Positions 1-10,512 of a DNA stretch of 64,000 nt are shown piece by piece; position 1 is the first letter of the stretch; each line of letters opens with the position of its first letter. A model generated the notes under the pieces. The model saw only the letters and a program-made list of their open reading frames with translations. It searched no databases and was not told the DNA's origin. The stretch is from Pseudomonas sp. UBA5706 (GTDB lineage: Bacteria; Pseudomonadota; Gammaproteobacteria; Pseudomonadales; Pseudomonadaceae): NCBI RefSeq assembly GCF_002419965.1, contig NZ_DIHC01000011.1, forward strand, positions 62,491-126,490, given 5' to 3'. The position numbers and the translations under genes are program-made.

Positions 1-1311
1 GCATACGCATCAGGCACGTTGGGCTTGGCGCTGGCACCGTGGGAAGCGCTCAGGATGAAGGTCCTGGCTACCTACTGTGGCAAAAAACGGTTAGTACCAA
101 AGTAATTGTTAGTTATTCGTCATTAATAAAAATGCATAAGCGGATTAGCGCTTTTCGAAGGCAGCATCGGTGAGTCGCCGGTGACCAATACCCGCCCGCG
201 AACTTTGCCAGGGATCATGGGATCGGCGCCTGCTGGCACTCTTAAGGCTTTATCCAAGCGCCCAAGGGCATGCTGGCGACCCAGGTCGAACCTGTCTGGT
301 TACGGTGAGCCTCGACGTTGACGCGAGTCGGGGTCCGTAAACCATCGGATGATGAATGGGTGAGGCTTACGTTAGGGGTACCGCATCGCTGTTCGTTGAG
401 GTCCTTCGACCTTTGCTTCAACTCGATTTCAACTGAAATATTGATCAGCAGCATAAATGCAGAAGCCGCCCAGTAGCACAATGCCAGCAAACCACGGACA
501 GGCTCGGAACGATGCTCCACAGCTACGAGATTCATTACTTGCTTGGAATGACAAAACACATCGTCAGAGTATCTGCACCACACATGAATACTCACCTGGC
601 CTGGAAAATCTCGATCATCGCCGCCGGTGCCTGCGCTGGCGCGGTGTTGCCTCTTCTACCCCTATCAACCACCATCGAAGTGGCCGCGCGTTGGCAGGTA
701 TCCAATACGAGGTGGAACAAAGCGGTGCTGTTCCACACCCGTCGCGAAGTAGGACGTCAACAACGCCAATTGGCTTGCGTCTATCCGGTCGATGATGCCG
801 CACGAAGCTCATGCAACAGAATCGTGTGCAATAACAGCACCGCACACTGTGGCGGGGTGCGTGAACTGGCTGATCTGGAGACAAGCTAACCGTCGCAGGC
901 GCGACGATTGGCCTGCGGATAATGCGATCTAAGCGTCAACCTGATCGGCGGACACATCAAGCAGATGCCTCGCCTGCAGGTGAACTGAGAACCGTTGCAG
1001 AGGCTGCCGACCACAAAAAGGGTAAAAGACGCGCTCGCGAACCATTGAGCTTTCGTTGTTATGGGCCTTTATAGATGTGTAATTTCGCGCCGCCTTTCAA
1101 CGGGAGGTGCCCTTGCGCAGGCCTGGCTATCCTTCGGAAATGCCAAACACCGGCCTCAGCATCAAGGGACTTATATTGAATAGTGCCCTGGGAAAGTACG
1201 TGGGTTGTACCACTTCATCGTTAAAGCGGGACTTGCAGGTCGCCGGCGCAGTGTTCGATGGTCAGGCTCAAATGCGTTTGACTAGAAAGGTTTGAACAGG
1301 GTGCGCTCACT
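1..1311. other. 1.3 kb without a convincing gene
   Basis: No reading frame here has a recognisable domain, a good ribosome binding site and neighbour-like codon use together. The best candidate is a plus-strand frame at 584-889 (101 codons) whose first 30 codons give a hydrophobic segment resembling a signal or membrane anchor, but the rest is not recognisable. The stretch lies downstream of the end of the T6SS operon and may be decayed DNA. Confidence 0.5.
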
Positions 1312-2328
1312 TTACGCCCAAAATCGTAGGCGTTGTCGCAAAGACGAGGGGGTGCTCAGGGCATCACGCAGTTGTGCTGCGCTAATCGTTCGATCTACCG
1401 CCTTGAACGCCAGTGCTGAGCGCAAGTCCGGCCAGCAGTGCTTGGGTAAGTTCACAGGCGCCTGCAGTTCGCGCTCCAGGTGTTCGTCGCGGGCCTGGGT
1501 CGACGGAAGGCGGCGAAACGGATGCTTGCCTCCCGCCAATTCATAGATTGCGCAAGCCGCTCCGTAGAGGTCGGCGCTCGGTGCCAGCGGCTGTCCCTCG
1601 AGCACCTCCGGGGCGGCGTAGCCGGGTGTCCAGGCGTTGAAGCGCTCGCGGCTCAGTTGAGGCAAGCCACGCAGTACGCCTTCCTGCGCCTGGCCGAGAC
1701 CGAAGTCGAACAGCCGCAGGCCCTCCTCGCTGAGCATGACGTTGCTGGGTTTGATGTCGCCATGCACGACGCCACGCGCGTGGGAATGCGCCACTGCGTC
1801 GAGCAATGGCCATACGATCTTGCTCAGTTCCTGCCAGGGAAGGCCTAAAGGGCGCTCGCATAACAGTTTGTCCAGTGTCATCCCGCGCATCAGTTCCATC
1901 GTGATGAAGGCGCGCTGGCAGTCGGTGTCAACTTCAAAGCTGTGCAACCGCAGGACGTTGTCGTGACGCAAGCGTCGGGTCAGGGCGAACTCGCTGTAGA
2001 GCAAGGTGGTGGCATCGGGGGTCTCGGAGAAGTCTTCGCTGAGGATTTTCAGCGCAATATAAGGGTCAGGCTCGCCAAACTGCTCGCTTAACAGATCCCG
2101 TGCGCGGTAGACCGCCCCCATGCCACCGGCACCGAGCAAGCGCTCGACACGGTAACGACCCGCCAACAGCTCAGGCAGAGCACCGATGCCGGCTCTGGTC
2201 GCAGTGAGTGCGGCAATGTCCGGACGCGGTTTGCCGTGTTGAGGCTTGGCGAACGCAAAGTAGGTCAGGTTGTGGGCCTGCTCCTGGCTCACCGGCAGGT
2301 CGTCGACAGGTGGCATGAGGTCGGTCAT
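1312..2328 (-). CDS. stk1: T6SS-associated serine/threonine protein kinase (Stk1/PpkA type)
   Basis: A 338-residue cytoplasmic Hanks-type kinase. The ATP loop GAGGMG is at about residues 66-71, the lysine in ALK at 94, the catalytic HGDIKPSN at 189-196, DFG at 208-210 and APE at 239-241, so all key residues are present. In characterised T6SSs this kinase phosphorylates the FHA protein and acts opposite the PP2C phosphatase encoded just upstream. The start chosen is the ATG whose ATGA overlaps the stop of the phosphatase gene; a longer frame exists upstream but runs antisense-like through that gene. It lacks the long periplasmic C-terminal extension of H1-type PpkA and matches the shorter H2-type Stk1. 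It is the last gene of the operon. Confidence 0.93.
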   Translation of the reverse strand: MTDLMPPVDDLPVSQEQAHNLTYFAFAKPQHGKPRPDIAALTATRAGIGALPELLAGRYRVERLLGAGGMGAVYRARDLLSEQFGEPDPYIALKILSEDFSETPDATTLLYSEFALTRRLRHDNVLRLHSFEVDTDCQRAFITMELMRGMTLDKLLCERPLGLPWQELSKIVWPLLDAVAHSHARGVVHGDIKPSNVMLSEEGLRLFDFGLGQAQEGVLRGLPQLSRERFNAWTPGYAAPEVLEGQPLAPSADLYGAACAIYELAGGKHPFRRLPSTQARDEHLERELQAPVNLPKHCWPDLRSALAFKAVDRTISAAQLRDALSTPSSLRQRLRFWA

Positions 2329-3053
2329 TGGCGGACCACCACACCGGTCAGGTTGTCGCGTGCCGAGCCACGCAGCGCGATATCGAACAGGCGCGCCAAT
2401 GCGACATGCGGCGCTGCCAGGCTCAAGGCACTGCTCAGGGCGTCGCTGCTCAGCCCTTGGTACAGGCCATCGCTGCACAGCAAAAACACGTCGCCGGCGT
2501 GCACTTCTAGCTCCAGCACCTCCAGGGTCAATTGCTGCGCAGCGCCCACCGCGCGGGTCAAGGCATGAGCGCAAGGATGATTATTCGCCTGCTCCGCGCT
2601 GTAGTTTTGCTCGTCCATCAACTGTTGCTGAAACGAATGGTCCTTGGACAGTTGGTACAGACGCTGGCCGCGCCACAAGTAGCAGCGACTGTCGCCGGCC
2701 CAGATACAGGCGGCGCGCTTGCCTTCCATCAGCAGCGCCACCACGGTGCTGCCCATGATGCTGTCGTGGCGCCCGGCGGTAATGGTCAGCTCCTGGCAGA
2801 ACCGCCGGTTGAGCCAGTGCAGGCACTGACGAATGTCGGTGAGGCGCGAGTCAAAACTTTGCTGAACCGGCAGTTCTGCGAGGCTGGCGACAATCAACTG
2901 GCTGGCGATATCACCGCCCTGGTGTCCGCCCATGCCATCTGCGACGACCCACAGCCCCTGCTGGGGGCTGTCAAGGAACGCATCTTCATTACGCGCCCGT
3001 ACCTTGCCGGCATCGGTACGCGCCGCGCTGCGCCAGGGACGGGCTATCGGCAT
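2325..3053 (-). CDS. stp1: T6SS-associated PP2C-family protein phosphatase
   Basis: A 242-residue PP2C/PppA-type metal-dependent phosphatase. Visible motifs are RNEDAF near residue 21, DGMGGHQGGD near residue 39, a central GDSR, CSDGL near residue 193, and a C-terminal ARDNLTG that supplies the last metal ligand. It is expected to reverse phosphorylation by the adjacent kinase and so gate T6SS activity. Both ends show 4-bp ATGA overlaps (with tssM and with the kinase gene), indicating translational coupling. Confidence 0.93.
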   Translation of the reverse strand: MPIARPWRSAARTDAGKVRARNEDAFLDSPQQGLWVVADGMGGHQGGDIASQLIVASLAELPVQQSFDSRLTDIRQCLHWLNRRFCQELTITAGRHDSIMGSTVVALLMEGKRAACIWAGDSRCYLWRGQRLYQLSKDHSFQQQLMDEQNYSAEQANNHPCAHALTRAVGAAQQLTLEVLELEVHAGDVFLLCSDGLYQGLSSDALSSALSLAAPHVALARLFDIALRGSARDNLTGVVVRQ

Positions 3054-6000
3054 CAGAGCTGCACCGGCATGCGGAAAGTGCGCAACACGCCCATGTCGAA
3101 CGGGTTCGGCGTGCGCTGGCTGGTCAGCAGATAGTTGGTACGCAGGCCGCCCAAATCCGCCTTGAGCACGAGCACGTCGCGACCGGTCAGGTATTCGGTC
3201 TGCATCAGGTCGAATAGCCTGAACAGCGACCAGGGGCCGGTGTTTTTCTCGATGCCCACAGGGCGGCCAACCATTTTGTCGAGCACCAGGCTGGTACGAC
3301 CATTCTCAGCATCGGTCGGCCATCTGAATGACATCGGCACAATCGGGCCATGGCGGTATTCGATCATCCTGTCGCCAAACTTGAACTCGGAACGGCTGAC
3401 CACCGGATCCAGCGTGTACGGCTCAAGCTTGAACTGCACCTGCGGCTCGGCCGGGTTATCGGCGAAGAAGCTTTGACGAATGACCTGGGCAGCGGCCATC
3501 TGATCCAGATATACCTTGGAGATCGGCAGGCTGTGGCCGTCCACGCTGCGCATGCGATAGTTGCCCGGATCGCCGCTCACAAACGGACGCATATAGCTGT
3601 CGAAGAAGCGATCAGCAAGACCCTGCGCCTTGAAAAACTCGCGGAAGTCACTGATTGCGACGTCACTGGTGCTGTGGGCATTGAACGGGTAACGCTGATC
3701 GATCGCCTTGCCATAGAAGCTGTACAGCTCGCTCTGATAACGCTGGTTGAGGTACTGATAAGCATCACCCAGCACCAGGTGCCAGCTGTCTTCCGCCAGC
3801 ACGCTGAACCACGCGCTCACTGGCCGTGGCAAGCGCCCGGAGGCGTTGCGCAGGTTGCTCAGTGCATCACGTTGGCCACCCATGCGCGTCTTGGCCATTT
3901 CAAAGGCAGCCTGCTCCGGAGCACTGGCACGGGCCAGGCTGGCCATCTGCAGTTGCAGATCGTTGAGCGCATTAAGCACCGGTTCCAGGTCCGCCCCCGG
4001 ACCATTGTTGTCATCCAGTAGACGATGCAGAGGCTCGAAACGGCGTTGCAGGGATTTCTTCGCCGTGTCGGGCAGTTTTTTTGCCAGAGCGCCGGCGGCT
4101 TTGTCCGCTACTGCGGTCCCCAATTTGCCGGCTTTCTGCGCCAGGTTGCCGGCCGCTTCCGCAGCTTCATCAGCGTTATCGTCAACCACCGGGAAACGGG
4201 TGTTTTCACGTACCTCAACCAGCAGCTGCAGAATCGGCGAGTTGGCCGACGTCAAACCAGCCAGCTGCTCGGCACCTTCGGCAAAGTCACTGATGGGCGG
4301 CAACATCACCTGTCCCACCGCCTCACTCCAATGGTTGGCATAATCACGGAAGTACAACTGCTCCAGCTCAACCCTCAAGCGACGCAGGTCCATGCCGCTA
4401 ATGCCCGAGACTTCTCCCAACACCCAGTTATCCCGCAGGATCTCGGTGACGAGTATCGAACCTTGCACGGAAAAGTACTGCTGATAACCCTGTTGGGTGT
4501 AGAACCCCGGAATCACATAATCGGCCCCCATGAACAGCGAACCTTGCGGCCCCAGGTGCTGGCTCAAGCGGTACTCGGGCACATCGCGGGCCTGCTCGCG
4601 CAGCATCCGGTACACCACGGTAGCCAGGGATTCGCTGCGCAGCACCTGCCGAGCCTGAGCCACCAACGGATCGTTAAGCGGGTAGCCAAACGGCAGCTTG
4701 AGCAACCGCTCCAAATGCGCATTCAGGTCATTCTGCACTGCAGTATTGCCGGTATAGCGCTGCGACCACTGGGCGGCGACCCAGTCCTTGAGCCACAACG
4801 CGTCACGGCGCTCTTTCATGTTCAGCATCAGGTACGCGCGCAGGCTGTTGAGCAAGCGGTCGCGGTCCGTCATGTTCGCGCGAATCTGCCCTTCCAGCAG
4901 CGTGGCTACCCTTGGCAGCAACTGCGTTTCCAACTCGCGGTCATACGTCTGTTTGACCACCGGATTGACGATGTGACCCTGATACAAACCAACGCGCTCG
5001 TGGTGGCCCACATCGCCTTTTTTCGGAAAGGCTTGAGTGGCGGCGTAACTGCTGTCCAGCGTCTTGAGAGCGGCCATTGAATCGTCGCCCTGTGCCAGGT
5101 CCGTACGCTGCTGTGTCCAGGTCTGCGCCAGGTTACGCAGGCTCTCAAGTCGCTCGTAGTTCGCGGAAAAACCACCTGCCCACAGCGCGCCAAACAACCC
5201 CAGTGTGACCAGTGCCCCCACATACAAGGCACGTTGGCCCCAATGAATGCGGCTGCGCTCCCGCTGGTCCAGGCCTGCCAGATCAGCCTCCGGGAAAATG
5301 ACCTGGCTGAGCAAATGGTGAATAAACCGTGCGCGGCCACTGCGCAGTGTCGGTAATACACCGGCATTGATGCCCAGGCTGGCTCCGATGCCTGCCGTGG
5401 AGGCGTCCATTTGCTCTGTCAGGTGCGGTGCACTGGTCAGGTAGAAACCGCGCAACTGGCTGACACGTTGGTAGCGATTACCGGTGAATGCCAGGTCAAC
5501 GAACAAGCACAGGCGCTCGCCAATCTGCCCCAACTGGTGTGGAAAATCGAGGATACGACCACGGCGCTGCGGGTCGCGCTCCTGATGCATGCGCATGATT
5601 ACCTGGCCGTTGAGGCGATGCAGCAGCGCTTCGATCTCAGTGCGCAGTACCGCCACGTCGCTGCCGTTCTGCTCTTTGCGAAAGCTGATTCCCAGCACCT
5701 GGTTACTTTCTTCGCGGGTCAGTTGGTCGAAGAACTCATCAAAACCCTGCAGACGATCGGCCTTGCTCAGCACCAGGTAAACCGGCACATCCACATGCAG
5801 TTTCTGGTGCACGTCGTGCAGGCGCGCGCGCACCTGTCGGGCGAGCACTTCCAGTTCCTGCTCGTTGCCACTCAGGAGGGTGTCCACCGGGAGGGTCACT
5901 ATCACACCATTGAGCGGACGGTTGCGACGACGTTTGCGCAGCAGGTCCAGCAAGGTGTTCCAGGCGCCACCGTCGACTTCAGAGTCCGACTGAGTCAGGT

Positions 6001-6568
6001 AGCGACCGGCGGTGTCGATGAGCACGCCATGGTCGGCGAAATACCAGTCGCAATGCCGGGTGCCGAGGGTATCGCGGGTGAGCTTGCGGTCCATCTTGTT
6101 GATCGGAAACTCCAACCCCGAGAAGTCCAGCAGACTGGTCTTGCCGCTGCCCTGGGGACCCACCAGCAGGTACCAAGGCAAATCGCTGCGCCAGCGCTCG
6201 CTGCGGCCGCGGTACAGGCTCGAGGTTTTCAGGGTTTTCAGGGCGTCCTTGAAACGCGCCTTCAGTTCCTTTTGCTCCCCCATTCGCTCTTCACGGCGGA
6301 TACGATCCTGCACGTCTTCGCTGTCTTCGATGGCTTTTTTACGCACGTCAGAGCGCCAGTTAACAAATACCACCGTCAGGCCCCAGATCAGAAATAGCAC
6401 GCTGATGGTCAGCAAACGTGCTGTCGCACTTTCCCAGAACCTGTAGTCATCTACCGCCAGCAACGGCCCGACAAACCACACCAGCAGCGCGACAAACAGC
6501 ACTACGAACAATGTCCAGACCCAAGCCTTGCGCAAGACTGCACCGGCTTTCTTGAAAAAATTCTTCAT
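3053..6568 (-). CDS. tssM: T6SS inner-membrane core protein TssM (IcmF)
   Basis: A 1171-residue IcmF-family protein that with TssL and TssJ forms the membrane complex of the secretion system. Two N-terminal membrane segments lie at about residues 15-38 and 50-70, a Walker A GPQGSGKT at 137-144, and a third membrane segment near residue 440, followed by a large periplasmic part ending in the IcmF-related and C-terminal domains. The start was placed at the ATG preceded by AGGGA; the frame extends 17 codons further without ribosome-site support. It overlaps the phosphatase start by ATGA. Length is normal for the family and no break is seen. Confidence 0.95.
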   Translation of the reverse strand: MKNFFKKAGAVLRKAWVWTLFVVLFVALLVWFVGPLLAVDDYRFWESATARLLTISVLFLIWGLTVVFVNWRSDVRKKAIEDSEDVQDRIRREERMGEQKELKARFKDALKTLKTSSLYRGRSERWRSDLPWYLLVGPQGSGKTSLLDFSGLEFPINKMDRKLTRDTLGTRHCDWYFADHGVLIDTAGRYLTQSDSEVDGGAWNTLLDLLRKRRRNRPLNGVIVTLPVDTLLSGNEQELEVLARQVRARLHDVHQKLHVDVPVYLVLSKADRLQGFDEFFDQLTREESNQVLGISFRKEQNGSDVAVLRTEIEALLHRLNGQVIMRMHQERDPQRRGRILDFPHQLGQIGERLCLFVDLAFTGNRYQRVSQLRGFYLTSAPHLTEQMDASTAGIGASLGINAGVLPTLRSGRARFIHHLLSQVIFPEADLAGLDQRERSRIHWGQRALYVGALVTLGLFGALWAGGFSANYERLESLRNLAQTWTQQRTDLAQGDDSMAALKTLDSSYAATQAFPKKGDVGHHERVGLYQGHIVNPVVKQTYDRELETQLLPRVATLLEGQIRANMTDRDRLLNSLRAYLMLNMKERRDALWLKDWVAAQWSQRYTGNTAVQNDLNAHLERLLKLPFGYPLNDPLVAQARQVLRSESLATVVYRMLREQARDVPEYRLSQHLGPQGSLFMGADYVIPGFYTQQGYQQYFSVQGSILVTEILRDNWVLGEVSGISGMDLRRLRVELEQLYFRDYANHWSEAVGQVMLPPISDFAEGAEQLAGLTSANSPILQLLVEVRENTRFPVVDDNADEAAEAAGNLAQKAGKLGTAVADKAAGALAKKLPDTAKKSLQRRFEPLHRLLDDNNGPGADLEPVLNALNDLQLQMASLARASAPEQAAFEMAKTRMGGQRDALSNLRNASGRLPRPVSAWFSVLAEDSWHLVLGDAYQYLNQRYQSELYSFYGKAIDQRYPFNAHSTSDVAISDFREFFKAQGLADRFFDSYMRPFVSGDPGNYRMRSVDGHSLPISKVYLDQMAAAQVIRQSFFADNPAEPQVQFKLEPYTLDPVVSRSEFKFGDRMIEYRHGPIVPMSFRWPTDAENGRTSLVLDKMVGRPVGIEKNTGPWSLFRLFDLMQTEYLTGRDVLVLKADLGGLRTNYLLTSQRTPNPFDMGVLRTFRMPVQL

Positions 6569-6581
6569 CACACATCCCTGT

Positions 6582-7457
6582 TTACGGCTGCGACTGCGGC
6601 ACACCCGCGGCTGGATCAATCGGCTGATAAGGTTGCAGCACGGTGTCGCGTTGTTCGCTCAGCACCCAGGCAAAACTGGAATACATCACGACCAGGCAGA
6701 CCACCGTGGACAGCACCACCATCCACGCCGGCACGATACGCACCAGGTTGCGCCGTTGATCATTCAAGCCCTGCCAATGCGGCGACAGCTCGCGTGGTAC
6801 ATCGCCGCGTAACTGACGGATCTGTCGGTACAAGGCGTCGCGAATGCCCTCCAGTTCCAGAACCCCGCGAGCTTGCACGCGGTACTTGCCCTCGAACCCC
6901 AGAGCCAGGCATAGGTACATCAACTCAAGCATGGGCAAGTGCTTGACCGGGTTTTTCGAAAGGCGATCCAGCAACTGAAAGAACTTTTCACCGCCGAAGG
7001 TCTCGTTGTGAAAACTACTGAGCAGGCTCATTTGCGACCATTCGCTTTCATTGCCCCAAGGCGTTGTGACCACTGCTTCGTCAACCACCGAGCACAGGAC
7101 GTAGCGCGCGGCCATGACCTGGCTGCTTTCGGCACCGTTGTGCAGGGCCCGCATTTCAAAGAGTTTCAATCCGCTGGTCAGACGTTCGTTGAGTACGTAT
7201 AGGTCTTCACGGGTTTCACTGTGCTTGAGCCGTACCACCTCCGACAGCAATTCGCAGGCGGCAGCGACCAATGAATTGAGGCTGATAGTGAACGCTTCAG
7301 CGGGGCGCAAGCGCGCGGCGTAGATCATCCGCTCTTCCAGCTGCTCGAAACGCGGCGGCGCAGCAAAGTCAGTCAGCGGTCGAGAATCCGGCCCATGGCC
7401 CTGGTGGTCGAGCAGGACTGTTTTATCGTCCTGATGGTGTTCCATGTCCTTGATCAT
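6582..7457 (-). CDS. tssL: T6SS inner-membrane protein TssL (DotU/IcmH)
   Basis: A 291-residue DotU-family protein with a cytoplasmic helical domain (about residues 40-230) and a single C-terminal membrane anchor (about 245-268, VVLSTVVCLVVMYSSF). The family motif TPWGNESEWSQ is present near residue 130. No OmpA-like peptidoglycan-binding extension follows the anchor, so peptidoglycan anchoring is probably supplied otherwise. It lies between tssK (5 bp upstream) and tssM (13 bp downstream). A second in-frame ATG four codons in is an alternative start. Confidence 0.94.
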   Translation of the reverse strand: MIKDMEHHQDDKTVLLDHQGHGPDSRPLTDFAAPPRFEQLEERMIYAARLRPAEAFTISLNSLVAAACELLSEVVRLKHSETREDLYVLNERLTSGLKLFEMRALHNGAESSQVMAARYVLCSVVDEAVVTTPWGNESEWSQMSLLSSFHNETFGGEKFFQLLDRLSKNPVKHLPMLELMYLCLALGFEGKYRVQARGVLELEGIRDALYRQIRQLRGDVPRELSPHWQGLNDQRRNLVRIVPAWMVVLSTVVCLVVMYSSFAWVLSEQRDTVLQPYQPIDPAAGVPQSQP

Positions 7458-7462
7458 GTCAG

Positions 7463-8794
7463 TCAGTTCCTGATGGCCCAGAAATTCAGTTCAAGCTCGG
7501 CGAATTCACCGGAGACATGGAACGCGAAACCGCCGGAGCGCTCCAGTTGCGCCAGGTCCTCAGAACTGAGTTCAAGAATGAAATAGGTTTTTTTCGAATG
7601 AAATGCGATCTGCCGCGGCGCAACCGGCAAAGGTTTAACCTTTATCCCAGGCAGATGCAGGTTGACCAGTTGGCGGATACGCTCAACCGGCCCAACCTTC
7701 AAGTGCGCCGGCAAACGTTGGCGCAGTTCTTCGGAGTCGCAGTTGGCGCTGGCGGCCAGCACGAACGAGGCCGAGCCCAACAGTGTGTGGTCGTGCAAGG
7801 GCGCCACAATGATGCCGTACTGCCGCGCCTGCAGAACCCATTCGATAGCATGCTGCTCCAGCACCATCGACAACACTTGGCGGATGGCTTCCATCAGCTT
7901 GCGGAAGCTCGCGCCCTGGTCGCTGTGTTGATAGCGGCTGTCCATACGGGGGCGCTTGGTGTCGCTGGAAAATGTCGCCAGATCGCCGAGCATGGTCAAT
8001 AGCGTGCGGTAGAGTTCCTCCGGGTGGACCTGTTCCAGGCTCAGGTAGTGACGCAGCAACAGCTCGGTGCGGTTGATCAGTTGCAGCATCATGAAGTCGC
8101 CGACTTCCGCACCGCCAACCTTGCCGTTGGAACGAATCCGCTCGGCGATGGTTTCGCCACGATGACCCAACATGCTGATCACTTCTTTGAGGCAAGACAG
8201 CAGGTAGCTGGAAGCGTGGGTTTGGATATAGCTCGGCACGTAGTCGGGATCGAGGGTGATCACACCGTCCGGTGTAGTGTCGAGCACTTGGCAGACCTTC
8301 AGTTTCACATATGCCTGGTCGCTCCGTTGTTCGCCCAGCAGCAGCTTGAAATCAGGGCGTGCGCAACTGACCTGACTGGCGGAGTCCTCACCGGCGTTGG
8401 AATCGGCCACCTCGGCATCGTAGGCGGTGTAGCGCGCCAATACGTCAGGTTGGTCCACACGTCGCGCCTCAATGTGGTTGCCGGTGACCAGCGGCAGCGC
8501 CAGGTAAATGGGTGTATGGCCGGTGTTCGGCGGCACATCCAGAGCCAGCGGTTCGGTGTTGCCATCCAGCTCGAACAGGCTGCCGTCGGGCAGGATTCCC
8601 GAGGCCTGGCTGATTACCAGCTTGCCCATGTTGAGGAACTGCAAGTCGATTTCCAGGTTGAGAAAGCCCCAGGCGTAGCCGCGCAGCAGTTGGGTGCGGG
8701 TCTTCATCTGGTGGTCGTAATAGCGATCGTTATGCTGCAAGTGCTGTGGGCGTAGCAACATGCCTTCCTGCCAAATGACTTTATGCGTATTCAT
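7463..8794 (-). CDS. tssK: T6SS baseplate protein TssK
   Basis: A 443-residue TssK/VasE family protein, the baseplate subunit that links the TssF-TssG wedge to the TssL-TssM membrane complex. The typical N-terminus VIWQEGMLLRPQHLQ is present and the length is normal. The start overlaps the stop of tssJ by ATGA, and tssL follows after 5 bp, placing it inside the membrane-complex part of the operon. Confidence 0.95.
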   Translation of the reverse strand: MNTHKVIWQEGMLLRPQHLQHNDRYYDHQMKTRTQLLRGYAWGFLNLEIDLQFLNMGKLVISQASGILPDGSLFELDGNTEPLALDVPPNTGHTPIYLALPLVTGNHIEARRVDQPDVLARYTAYDAEVADSNAGEDSASQVSCARPDFKLLLGEQRSDQAYVKLKVCQVLDTTPDGVITLDPDYVPSYIQTHASSYLLSCLKEVISMLGHRGETIAERIRSNGKVGGAEVGDFMMLQLINRTELLLRHYLSLEQVHPEELYRTLLTMLGDLATFSSDTKRPRMDSRYQHSDQGASFRKLMEAIRQVLSMVLEQHAIEWVLQARQYGIIVAPLHDHTLLGSASFVLAASANCDSEELRQRLPAHLKVGPVERIRQLVNLHLPGIKVKPLPVAPRQIAFHSKKTYFILELSSEDLAQLERSGGFAFHVSGEFAELELNFWAIRN

Positions 8795-9306
8795 GATTCG
8801 TCAGCCGCCGTGACGAGGGTTGCATGGGTGTTGCGGATGCCGGTTTGGCCCAGGGTCAGGTCGGCGTCGGTCGCGTCCAGCGGGGTTACTGGTAGGGTGT
8901 ATCGCCACTGAGTGTCCGACAGGTCGCGGTAAGCAGCGAGCACGCCCACGTAGCGGCTGCCCTCCTCCACGCTGAGCTTGAGTTCCACGGTTTCGCCTGG
9001 GCGCAGCTCCATTTCTTCACTGGCAACCATGTCCGGTGCCAGCGCCTCCCTGGCGCGTTCATACAAACTGAAAAAGTCCGCGTTCTCGAACGACACCGGA
9101 TGTTTGAGTTCGAACAGGCGCACCACCACCGGCGAAGGACGGCCGTTGAGGTCAGGGTTCACCTGGTCGCTGGCGGTCAGCTTCAGGTTGACCTTGGTGA
9201 TCTGCGAATACGGCGACAACGACGAGCACCCGACCATCAACATCAGGGTGGCCAGCGCGATCAACGCATTGAAAAAAACAATCAGGCGGCGAGACATGCG
9301 CTTCAT
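8791..9306 (-). CDS. tssJ: T6SS outer-membrane lipoprotein TssJ
   Basis: A 171-residue lipoprotein with a basic N-terminus, a hydrophobic core and a lipobox LMVGC whose cysteine is residue 27. The mature part is a TssJ/SciN-type beta-sandwich that anchors the periplasmic end of TssM to the outer membrane. It overlaps both neighbours (fha upstream and tssK downstream) by ATGA. It corresponds to lip2 in the P. aeruginosa H2 locus. Confidence 0.93.
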   Translation of the reverse strand: MKRMSRRLIVFFNALIALATLMLMVGCSSLSPYSQITKVNLKLTASDQVNPDLNGRPSPVVVRLFELKHPVSFENADFFSLYERAREALAPDMVASEEMELRPGETVELKLSVEEGSRYVGVLAAYRDLSDTQWRYTLPVTPLDATDADLTLGQTGIRNTHATLVTAADES

Positions 9307-10496
9307 CCTTGGTGGTCGGCGTTGAGGGTGGAAATCAGGCGAACCTGCTCTTCGTATGCCTGGGCGAAATCCCGCGCCAACAGGCGTTCACCCCAGTCAC
9401 CATCCTGGCGCAGTGCCTGGTGGTAGCGCCCGTAGGCTCTCCAGCGACTGCCCGAAGTGGCGAGCAAGGGTTTGCTATCGCGCTCGAAGCGCAAGGTCAG
9501 TTGTTGCGGTGAAAAATGCTCCAGAGTGCTGCGAACAGCGGCACGGCTGGCGCTCAGCAATGCCACTTGATGGGCTTGCAGATCACGGAATGACCGGGAA
9601 ATCGCCTGCCCGGCGGGCATTTGGCCCGGTTGGTTGGGCCGCAATAAAATGCCCAGGGCTTCATCGGCATCGGCGGCGAACTTCAACGGGTTCTTGTGCG
9701 TGCCTTGTACGAGGGTCTGGGCCAGGCGCAGCTCGTTTTTCAGTTCGCTGCGTGTGCGTAAGCTTTGTTGCAACCCCCCGACACTTTGCTTGAGCAGGCG
9801 CGCGGCGTTCAGGGCCAGGGCTTCTTTGGCATCCTGGTCAAGTTCCCTTAGATCGACGCCCAACGCGGCACCGAACTGCTCCCAAAAACTGTCGGGCTGG
9901 CGCTCGATGACGTTCGGTGCCACCGGTTCAGTGACCACCGGGGCCTCTACCAGCTCCGGCACCATCAGGCTTTCCATATCGATCCGCGCATAATCGGCGC
10001 GCTGACGGGTGTCCTGGATCACGGCGCGGGGTGAGATCAGCTCTTCGATTTCCGAATACACGCGCTCTTGCTGATCCAGGGCGTTGAGTGGATCCAGGTC
10101 CAGGAATGCATCGTCAGGAATGATGCTGCCGGCGGCCTGTGGGCGCCCCGGTTCCACATCGAACACAGCCGGATCACGGATCAACCGCGCACGAATGTCA
10201 AAGTCACCCAGTACGTACCGGCTGCCGTGCTCGATGCGCACAGCTTCACCTTTGCGCAGGCGCGCGCCGCTGTCGCCGACCTGAATACCGTTGCTGCTGG
10301 TATCGGTGAGGTAGAAGGCGCCATCGCGATAACTGATCACTGCGTGGTGACTGGACAAATGACGCTTAGGGTCGGGGATGATCCAGTCACAGTCATCGCC
10401 TCGGCCAATTACACCGCCGGCCTGCTTGAAGGTCTTCTGGCACAGCTCGGTAGGCACGAACTGCTTGGTGTTGAGCATTTCGAAAGCCAATTCCAT
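9303..10496 (-). CDS. fha: T6SS FHA-domain protein (Fha/TagH)
   Basis: A 397-residue protein with an N-terminal forkhead-associated phosphothreonine-binding domain (about residues 25-95: VIGRGDDCDW, then SSHHAVI and TDTSSNG) and a TagH-type C-terminal region. It is the expected substrate and effector of the kinase/phosphatase pair at the end of the operon. The start is the ATG preceded by GGGAG; the frame continues upstream for 39 codons into the small lipoprotein gene without support. Its stop overlaps the tssJ start. Confidence 0.92.
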   Translation of the reverse strand: MELAFEMLNTKQFVPTELCQKTFKQAGGVIGRGDDCDWIIPDPKRHLSSHHAVISYRDGAFYLTDTSSNGIQVGDSGARLRKGEAVRIEHGSRYVLGDFDIRARLIRDPAVFDVEPGRPQAAGSIIPDDAFLDLDPLNALDQQERVYSEIEELISPRAVIQDTRQRADYARIDMESLMVPELVEAPVVTEPVAPNVIERQPDSFWEQFGAALGVDLRELDQDAKEALALNAARLLKQSVGGLQQSLRTRSELKNELRLAQTLVQGTHKNPLKFAADADEALGILLRPNQPGQMPAGQAISRSFRDLQAHQVALLSASRAAVRSTLEHFSPQQLTLRFERDSKPLLATSGSRWRAYGRYHQALRQDGDWGERLLARDFAQAYEEQVRLISTLNADHQG

Positions 10497-10512
10497 GGTG
10501 GTACTCCCTCGC

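Noticed and set aside
4025..6397. Two long plus-strand frames (351 and 328 codons)
   Set aside because: Both are antisense to tssM, which is a complete family member.
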